Part shown: positions 56,427 to 64,000 of the stretch, in pieces
How positions within the stretch are numbered: the first letter of the stretch is position 1
How the letters are laid out: every line of letters starts with the position of its first letter
From: Scenedesmus sp. ARA3
Lineage: Eukaryota; Chlorophyta; Chlorophyceae; Sphaeropleales; Scenedesmaceae
Length of the DNA: 64,000 nucleotides
Direction: 5' to 3'
Assembly (NCBI GenBank): GCA_004335835.1
Contig: RWJK01000514.1
Span: 1 to 64,000 of the forward strand
Program-made: the position numbers and the translations under genes
Notes under the pieces: generated by a model
Seen by the model: the letters and a program-made list of their open reading frames with translations, nothing else
Told to the model about the DNA's origin: nothing
Database searches by the model: none

Positions 56427-56606
56427 TAGCTGTTTATGAAGCAGCAGCATCTGTACAGGTGAAGTGCTTTGTAGGGGTCGGGTGTGGCAGCAGCTGAGTG
56501 TAGCACTGCCAGTGGCAGATATTGCACTGTGTGCAGTGTTCTGTACTGGCTTGTCTGTTCAGCGGCGTTGCTCACCTACGTATCCCAGCCCGTGTTGTCT
56601 GTGCTA

Positions 56607-56611
56607 TGTAA
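56607..56611 (+). terminator. TGTAA polyadenylation signal of RPAP3
   Basis: TGTAA 181 bases after the RPAP3 TGA stop. Confidence 0.5.
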
Positions 56612-57251
56612 CAATTCATGAGGCGAAACTTGTTCTGGCATTTTGATGCAGGCATCTGTTTGGATTGAGTAGCTGCATAGCTGCTTGGTGGGTAGCATGC
56701 AGCTGTGCATGCGGCATGGCGCAATTCACGGGCTGGTATGCCTGACCTTCCTCTCTAAACTCCTGATTGTACCTCCCGGTTTCTGGTTCCAGTGAGACGT
56801 ATGCTTTTGTGAAGGCGTGCAGGTAAATGAGTGTCACAATTTTTCTGAAATTGCAATAATCACGGCTGTTGTGCTGTGTTGACGACACCCCACGCTGCAA
56901 CCCCTTCAACCATGCAAACCAATAGGTGTCAGCGCCTGCGTTATCAGCAAACACCACCACGTACTTTCAGTTTTACCAGAAACGACAAATCACTTTAAGT
57001 GCGTTTTATCGAGCAGCGCAGGATGTGGGTGCTGCAGCATTGGCGCTGAGGCCGGACCCGAAACTTGAACATGGATGGCTATCACGATGGACCCCATTCA
57101 TCATGCAGACGCACCATCCACGCCATATTCAGGTCACAAAATTGAACACTAAATTTTCAGAAATGAACCACAGCGATATTGAGGGGTTTCGCCCATAAGT
57201 TTGCGAATGACAACAAGTGACTCTGTGACTGACGTGCCGATTGTGCAGCTG

Positions 57252-57257
57252 TATAAA
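57252..57257 (+). promoter_or_regulatory. TATA box of the secreted glycoprotein gene
   Basis: TATAAA 140 bases before the ATG at 57397, placing a start site near 57280 and leaving an A/C-rich 5' UTR. It is the clearest TATA box at a plausible distance from a start codon in the window, in line with the strong codon bias of the gene. Confidence 0.6.
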
Positions 57258-57396
57258 GCCTTCGGACGTCAACAGCAAGCCAACCACAAGCCATAGAAGA
57301 ACCTGTTAGCAGTCTCGCAAAGATCGCAGCCATACACCTTTGCTAAAAAAGGGTCACCATCTTACTCGCTTACTATTGTCGCCCACCACCAGCAAG

Positions 57397-59264
57397 ATGA
57401 AGTGCTGCACTTTCCTTGCCGTTGCTTTGCTGGCTGCAGCAGCTTTCACACAGGTATGGCATCGCTGTGTCTACATCGTGAACAGGGCATCGACATGCCT
57501 GCAAAGCAGCACACGGCAATTGCTGCTTGCAGCGGCAACTGCGCCCAGAGACATTCACTTTCTAAGGCTGAGAACATATGTAGCATTGCAAGTGCATTGG
57601 ACAAGTCAGCAGCAATCTGCGCCTCCACAGCCTGCTCATCATTTGGCGCCGACCACGCAGCACGTTTGCAGCATGCTCATGAACAGGCACGACTTCATGT
57701 GAAGGCGCTAGTAGATTACTTTGTTTTTTTTTCTAGAATCCTGATGCGCAGTTCTCATCGCTCCTGCTATTGCTATTGCGACTGCTGCCGACGCCATCGC
57801 GCGCTGACCTTCTGCCTCCTGCGCACTTGCTGCTGGAACAGGCCAGTGCACAGGCAGATGTCGCCCATAAGTTCATCATCACCCCCGTGAACGGCACGAT
57901 CACCCTGGCCCAGGTCAACGCCCAGGTCAAGGGCATCAAGTTCCTCACCTTCACAGACGTGATCTCCTGGTCAAAGAAGCTGAACGCCAGCCTGGTGGAT
58001 GCCAGCACTATCGCTGTCACCTTCACCACCAACAAGACACACGGCCTGGTCAACAAGCTGGAGATTGAGGGAACTGCCAACGTGACCAGCGCCCTCAAGG
58101 GCAAGCACGCACCTGCTGTGGGTACCATCATCAACGCCACGCAGGTCATCACTGTTGCACAGGTGAGGGTGGCAACTGCCCCAGCCTGCCAAACTGGCCA
58201 CATGCGTCAGCCTTCTGCTCATGGCAGCTGTAACGTTGAGAACGCTTTGCCGGCGCATGAAGCAAATCTGCTGCGGTGTATACTGTTTGCTGGTGCAACA
58301 GCATGCCAGGCCTTGCAGCTGGCGATTTCGCAGGCGTCATCTGCAGCCAATGTGACGCACGGCAACAGCAGTAGCTGCAGCATACTAATTCGTGTGTTGC
58401 TAGTCCCTACTGCCCGACTCTGCTGTGCACGTGTCAATTATTGTGCATTCGCTGCAACTAACTTGCTGCTGCTGCTGCTGCTGCCGTCTCCAAACCTGAC
58501 ACCCCTAACTCATCCCCAAACAGCCCCGTGTTGCCAAGCCCCACTCCGCAGAGGACGCCAGCATTGCCGCCGCCGAGGTGACCCACCGTTACAACCAGGT
58601 CTACAAGGTGTGGCAGAACCGCAGCGCCGAGGCCAACGCAACATACACCATCACAGTGGCTGAGCTCAACAACCTGACCAGCAGCAAGCTGGGAGGCCCC
58701 AAGTTCTACAACAAGCTGGCCCTGCTGTCATTCACCGAGGCCGACTCCACCAAGGCCAACATTGCTGTTGCTGCTGACGGCCTGTCCCTGACAGTGAGCC
58801 CCATTGCCAAGAAGGGCCACATCAAGAATGTGATCCCCATTGTGTTTGAGGGTGTGGCAAACGGCACACTCCCGGCACGCGGAGGCAAGCACCAGCCGGC
58901 AGTGGCCCCTGCTGGCCCCTTCAACGCCACCGGCCTCATCGAGCTGATGCTCTGTGAGTATGCTTTCATGTGTCTCATGATGTGTCTGGTTGGCTCCCAT
59001 GTTGCTTGCATGTTTTGCAGCTGACCAGTTTCACCACCCTGCAACATGCAACAGCAGGCTTGCATTTCGGCAGAAAGGCAGTCGTGCCAGCATAACTGTC
59101 TTTAGCTGGGTGCTGCTGCCTGTACGCACAGCGGGCCCCGCCCGGGGCTGTAGGTAACACATTGCATTCATCGAACAAGCCTGCGTTGCCTCCTTCCAGC
59201 ATGCTTGAGCTCTCGTACTGACTTTGCTGCTGCTGCTGCTGCTGCTGCAGGGAAGACCAAGTAA
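57397..59264 (+). CDS. Secreted, heavily N-glycosylated two-domain protein of unknown function
   Basis: Four exons: 57397-57453, 57854-58162, 58524-58953, 59251-59264, phases consistent, 269 residues. Exon 1 is almost exactly a signal peptide (MKCCTFLAVALLAAAAFTQ). The mature part has at least nine N-x-S/T sequons (NGT, NAS, NKT, NVT, NAT, NRS, NAT, NLT, NGT). Exons 2 and 3 encode two related halves: each has a Phe/Thr/Asp strand (FLTFTDVISW / LLSFTEADST), then a VNKLEIEGTANVT / IKNVIPIVFEGVANGT strand and the linker KGKHAPAV / GGKHQPAV, so the protein arose by domain duplication. Only one Cys remains after the signal (none seen in the mature part), unlike pherophorins. Codon use is strongly biased to GCC, AAG, ATC, AAC and CTG and is free of CAG runs, suggesting very high expression. 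A cell-wall or extracellular role is likely; no known family is recognised. Confidence 0.72.
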
Positions 59265-60026
59265 GCAAGTGAAGGTTATGGCTGAGCTGCTTTCGTCTAA
59301 TGGTCCTCGTGAGGGGTGACGCACGAGATGCAGCCCACCACGAGAACAACGCATGTCTGGATTGTGTTCAACGGTGTGTGCTATACAGCTGCAGGCAGCT
59401 CGGTGTTGATGCTCTGCCAAGCTGGCATGCCAGGATGCACGGCTGCCCAATCAGGGATGACGCTTCTGTTTGGAGCTGTTGAGGGGTAGTGCAGCTGATG
59501 GCATTGAGAGAACTGCGTGCTCCGTCTGTTTGCTGTTCTGCACTTCTTCAATGTGACATCAATGGTGGCAAGCCAAGGAATGCCTGTTACTGCTTGCTGA
59601 GACAGGCATGTTTGGTTGAATGCTTCTGCAGCTGGGTTGTGCTGTTTCGTCTGGCAGTCCCAGGCATATATTGTATTGACTGACATTGACATACTGTTGA
59701 GCATGTTGCTTGAGTTGCCTGCTTTGACATTATTTTATTCCGTTGTCCATAATTTAGCGCTAGCGCTGAGATGTGAGTGACATGACCACTGTGTCTTGGT
59801 TATGACTTGACGCACTTCAGTGTTCAAACAGCACTATAAGCAGCATTGCCTCTTGAAGTGTCAATCACTTCCACAGCGTGGTGACGACCCATCAATGCAG
59901 GTCAGTCTGCTGTCAAGGGTCAGTCTGCTGTCAAGAGCGGCTGAGCTGTCACACATCAACATATGTGTCGAGTAGTGCACTGACATGGTTTCAACAGAAT
60001 CCAGTCAGTGGGGTTTCTGTACATCA

Positions 60027-60030
<4 letters not shown>

Positions 60031-60074
<44 letters not shown>
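60031..60074 (+). repeat. (GT)22 microsatellite
   Basis: Uninterrupted GT dinucleotides; potential Z-DNA and a useful polymorphic marker. Confidence 0.97.
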
Positions 60075-60078
<4 letters not shown>

Positions 60079-60317
60079 CTTAGCACAGCAGTCAGCTACA
60101 GGGAGTGCCGTGACGTCTGCTCCAGCACTCTCACCGTGCACTTGGCTAGAGGGATCTGCTGCATGGCTGTTGAGATGCATGCAAGCTGTCCTTGCTACTG
60201 TGTGGCTTATGGACCTGCCACAGGCTGTGATGGTCTGGCCATGAGCGTAACATGCTTGGTTTTTGACATCCGTGCTGATGTTGCTGATGTAATGCACTGC
60301 TTCTCCGCCCCCAAGGA

Positions 60318-60322
60318 TTACA
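60318..60322 (-). terminator. TGTAA polyadenylation signal of the calpain-like gene
   Basis: TTACA on the plus strand, about 130 bases beyond the stop at 60450. Confidence 0.45.
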
Positions 60323-60449
60323 GTGGTACTTTGAAACACACAACGGCGGCAGCATCCAGCAATCATGGCAACAGAATTGTTGCAGCACAGCATACACACA
60401 ACATGCGTGGCAATGGCTACCTGGCATGAAGCCCTCTGGGCTAGCTGAG

Positions 60450-63400
60450 CTAGCTTCCAGCTGCCTGCTGCATCAGCTGCTCGCCTGCAGCTGCCAAGCC
60501 TCCGCTAACATGCTCCAAGCTGAAACTGCAGCCCGCCCCAGCTGTCCCTGCTACCGATGAAACTGACAGACAGTAGCGCCCAACCACGCCAGGGCCAAAT
60601 GTACAGGGCACCAGCAGCAGCACGCCAGCTGGCAGCTGCAGCTCTGCTTCGCAGCTGTCTGCCGGCAGGAACGCAGACTCGAACAGCTGCGCCTGCTTCA
60701 GTGCCGCTGCTGCTGACTTGTGGCGGCCGCCTGCTGCTGTGTGCGGCCGTGCTGCCCGGATGACGTAAAAGCCCAGCATGTCGTTCAGCCGCTGACTGCC
60801 TGCCGTCCTGCTGCTGCGTCCAATGCGTGTGAGGCTGATCCTGCAGGTCACACTGCTGGGTAGGCGCAGCAGGTATGCTGGGTTGTTGACCCACGAAGCG
60901 TGGAGGTTGCTGCCGCCTGCAGTGGCTGCATCCCATGCGCCAGAGTGGCTGATGGTCTGAGCGCTTGGCAGCGGCACCAGCTCAATTGGGTAGGAGCTCA
61001 GCAGCCGCATCTCAAAGGGCGCCTCGATGCCTGGCAGAAGCAGGGCGCAGCAGGGAGAGGGAGGGAAAAGCGGCACAAGTGGCATGTGTGAAGCGCCTGT
61101 CTGACAGGTTTTGCACAGCTAGCAGCTGTACTTCAGCATGCCGGCGCTGTGACTCACTGGCAGCAACAACTGCTTGCTGAAGCATGCACCCTTGTCATCC
61201 ACACACTATGTAACACCTACTGCGCGAGTTGCGACTCTGCCATGTGACACACCAGTCCTTTCATATCACTCCCCACCTGGGTCTGCAGTCGAGGGCGCCA
61301 GCACGTACGGCACCTCAGGCTGCAGCCGCACCAGCAGCACCGCCTCAGCCATGGTGCAGAAGTCCGACTCAGCATGCACCAGCTCCCTGCTGCCGGGCGG
61401 AATGCAGCAGCGCCTGCCCCAGCCGCCAGGTGTCACCTCTGGCACTGCCAGCGTCAGGCCGATGCACTGCTGCGGGTCAAATGGTTGCGGCACGAGGCTG
61501 TTGGCGACGTCTGGCCGCAGCAGCGCCAGCAGTGCAGTGGTCTCGCGCTGGCAGGAGATGAGGTACTGCGGGTTGCTGCCCCAGCTCGCATGGCAGCTGC
61601 GACCTCCAGCCTGGTGAGCCAGCCACTGGCCGCCTGGACAGATCAGTGCAGCCCACCAGCAGTGAAACTCAGTTCACAGCAAACTCACTCAGCATCACAC
61701 ACACAAAGGAAGCTATATGTGGTCAACCGCTGCAGGGCTGAAGAGTTACTGCACTGGCCCATTCTCTCTGTATGAGCTGTGCACTGTATATTGCCACAGT
61801 GAACTCACCAAGCACTAGGCTCATGGGACTGGGCAGCTGCTCCAGCTGCATGGCATGCGGCCCATACACGCGCAGCGTGAAGGGCCCAGTGTCACCAGCA
61901 CGCCTGCACAGGGAGCAGCAGTGTGTCATGTGCTAAAGCTTGGCAGCGTTCATCTACAGTGGTAGCAGCAACATATGCTCATTTGACTGTTCACTGACTT
62001 GCCAAACAAGCTGACAAAAAATGGGTGTGCATAAACGCCTGCCAGTGACAGCCCATATCAGTTAAAGCAGACAGTTATGCGGCGCTGCAAGAGCATAGCT
62101 CGCCATATTGCACCACCGCAGTGGACGCCCAAAAGGCTTTGACCAGCTCATTGCAATGCTTCAGCGCGCTCACCTGGTGTAGGGCACCAGCATGTATCTC
62201 TCCCCTGCTTGCGCCCTGAACCGCAGCACAACCTCTCGGCTACTGCTCAGGCCTGTGTCAACCAGCACGGCACCATGGGGTGCCCACACCCTGCCCTCCC
62301 TGCCGCTTGAACCTGCTGCAGTTGCCGGCCTCCTGTTGCCGTTGCTGCCTGCCGTGTGCTTCAGTGTGCTGGTTGGGCTGCATGACCTGCTGCGCCTGCT
62401 GCCTGTTGGTGATGGCGATCGCAGTGCTGCAGCAGGTGGAGAGCCTGCCCTGGTGCCTCGCAATGCACCTGCTGCTGTGCTGCTGCTGTTGCTGCTGCCT
62501 GCTGCTGGCTTGTCTCTCAGCAGCGTCAGTCCTATGTGGAAGTCCCGCTGCCTTTTGGGCTGATGACGTTGATGGTGTACCTGCATAACCCACAGACGAG
62601 CAGCATTTGCTGGGCTGTGGCTCTAAGCTATGAGGCACGGCACCTCAAGCATGGCAGCATCCATTGCAGGAAATGCAGTTATCTCTCCTCATGCTGCAGC
62701 TGCACAGCTGGATGTGGACTGACATGGCGTGTAACTTGACTGAACAGCCACTGCAGCCCTGCGCACCAACCTGTGGATCTTGCTGTCCCAGGCACACCAT
62801 CACGGTGCCACTGCCTGCCACAGACAGCCGAAACTGCGGGTTGCAGCACCAGCTGGATGACATGGACACGGAGGCTCCAGCTAGGCCCTGCTGCTGCTGC
62901 TGCTGCGGTGATGCTGCACTCTCCAATACACCGCCATCCTGAACTGCTTGTGCTACTGTTGACTGGACTTCTCTGCTGTCGTCTGACGATGGATATGCTT
63001 GTGCATGCTCTGGCTCCTTAGCTGCTGCTGCTCCTGGACTACCTGTCGCGGCTGGTGGGCCTCCAGCTGATGCACCCACCCAGCCGGAGCTCAAGCTGAT
63101 CTGGTGCCAGCTTTCCGGCATCAGCTGCACCACCCAACACCTGTTGAACACCTGAATGAACTCCCTGCAACCCAGCAGCAGCAGGCCGAGGAGCTGCTTA
63201 GATACATGATACACACAAGTGCGGTATACACTGCAACTGGTGTTCATAGTACACCCTGCCATCACACAGCAAGCAGTGCTACTTGTTACTGATGCGCTGC
63301 AGCCTCTCGTGCATTTCATGGCCGGCCACCTCACCAATATGTGCACCAAAATGTGGCTAGGTCCTGCAGGCCAGCTGCCAGTGCAGCATCCTGTGCCAGC

Positions 63401-64000
63401 GCTGCTTGCCCCTCCTCCCCCATCCACTCCTGGCTGCTGCACTGCAGGCCCCATGGCCCCTGCCACATGCCATTGGGAGCCCAGGGGCAGTGCAGGCGCA
63501 GCAGCTTGCTGCCGCCCGGCAGCACCCTGGCTTCCAGGATGCTGTAAGGCGTGTTTGGCAGCACGCCCATCAAGCTGCCCTTTGCTGCATCCTGCGGCTG
63601 CTTGGCCATGCAGGCAATGATGCTGCCAGCTGCCAGCCACTGCTCAATGGAGGTCCACAGGCCACCTGGCAGGGAACAGAGCAGCAGCAGCAGTCAGGAT
63701 CAGCTGCCAACATTGACCGGTAACGTAACGCACGTTGATGACTTCATGCCACCTCCAACTCTATACGCAGCACGAGCCTGCTGCAGGAACTGGAAAACTC
63801 TACTACTACTGCACTTGACAGGCACTCTTACCCGTGGCAGCGTCTTGCATGTGTTCCTCAGTGGACAGGCTGACCTTGCTGACGACACCACCAGTCAGGT
63901 CTACCAGTGCGTCACCGACACTGCCTGCTGCAATGGCTGCATACCCGCCATGCAGCCTTGCATACGCCTTCTCGATGAGTGAGGGCCACAGCTCCTGCAT
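60450..64000 (-). CDS. Calpain-family protein (partial), catalytic His and Asn replaced, three C2L/domain III units
   Basis: The 3' part of a gene whose start lies beyond 64000. Seven phase-matched exons: 64000-63832, 63665-63335, 63164-62771, 62547-62174, 61903-61809, 61633-61277, 61030-60450, 766 codons in the window. It opens inside the cysteine-protease core: ELWPSLIEKAYARLHGGYAA, VGDALVDLTGGV, then LPNTPYSILEARVL and LLRLHCPWAPNGMWQGPW. In active calpains these read xxHAYSVL and RNPWG; here the catalytic His is Thr and the catalytic Asn is Cys. The Cys region is off-window. FWCTYWEFIQVFNRCWVVQL leads to three domain III/C2-like units marked GWVGASAGG...NPQFRLSV, QWLAHQAGG...NPQYLIS and AWDAATAGG...NPAYLLRL. 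The protein is probably a non-proteolytic calpain homologue, perhaps a membrane- or Ca-linked scaffold. Long Ser/Arg/Gln inserts lie in the first domain III. Confidence 0.88.

Larger units (their letters stand above)
56427..57396. other. Intergenic region between RPAP3 and the secreted protein gene
   Basis: 970 bases. Contains the RPAP3 3' UTR with TGTAA at 56607-56611, and the promoter of the next gene with TATAAA at 57252-57257. Two overlapping open frames (56616-56960 minus and 56926-57198 plus) have no motif and no splice partners; I do not call them. Confidence 0.5.
59265..60449. other. Intergenic region with GT microsatellite
   Basis: 1.2 kb between convergent stops. It holds both 3' UTRs, a (GT)22 tract at 60031-60074 and TTACA at 60318-60322 (TGTAA for the minus-strand calpain gene). 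No gene supported. Confidence 0.55.

Noticed and set aside
56616..57198. Two overlapping ORFs between RPAP3 and the secreted protein gene
   Set aside because: No motif, no conserved neighbours, and they overlap each other on opposite strands.
60031..60074. Val/Cys-rich coding run over the GT tract
   Set aside because: It is a dinucleotide microsatellite in a 3' intergenic region; the frames crossing it have no support.

Overview
The window is nuclear DNA of a green alga (core chlorophyte, most likely Chlorophyceae). Genes are interrupted by many short GT-AG introns. Coding and intron sequence is saturated with CAG/CTG triplets, giving Gln, Ala, Ser and Leu runs. Stop codons are commonly followed within 60-400 bases by TGTAA, the polyadenylation signal of chlorophyte algae. 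Several proteins carry plastid-type leaders or are plastid-type housekeeping factors. No bacterial operon, CRISPR array, tRNA or rRNA was seen. I rebuilt gene models by joining conserved segments at splice sites and requiring matching intron phase; fourteen multi-domain or conserved genes result, plus weak small ORFs.

Layout. 347-6259 (+): GH63 alpha-glucosidase I (GCS1), complete. 8137-12346 (-): secreted S8 subtilase with I9 propeptide and full catalytic triad. 13069-14390 (-): small 175-residue protein of unknown role. 15353-22383 (+): HrpB-type DExH helicase with a transit-like N-terminus, 15 exons. 22875-29114 (+): CLC chloride channel/transporter with CBS domains. 29576-30859 (-): intronless multipass membrane protein. 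31411-34081 (-): conserved single-pass membrane protein. 35048-36545 (-): membrane-anchored PTH2 peptidyl-tRNA hydrolase. 37078-41099 (+): plastid-type Obg GTPase. 41609-43833 (+): protein with two C-terminal membrane helices. 43834-51067: a 7.2 kb stretch with no gene I can support. 51068-54245 (-): menin homologue. 54495-56426 (+): RPAP3-type TPR co-chaperone. 57397-59264 (+): secreted, heavily N-glycosylated two-domain protein with strong codon bias. 60450-64000 (-): calpain-family protein, 5' end outside the window, with its catalytic His and Asn replaced.

The genes are mostly housekeeping and do not form one pathway. Two themes link some of them: plastid or organelle translation and ribosome work (Obg, HrpB, PTH2) and secretory-pathway work (GCS1, subtilase, secreted glycoprotein). 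Three gene pairs are head-to-head (small protein/HrpB, PTH2/Obg, menin/RPAP3) and two are tail-to-tail.

The most unusual structural signal is repeated: at least seven exon edges, in four different genes, have been copied together with their splice site into the neighbouring intron. The other items worth following are the algal menin, the catalytically degenerate calpain, the altered anion-selectivity motif of the CLC protein and the large apparent gene desert.
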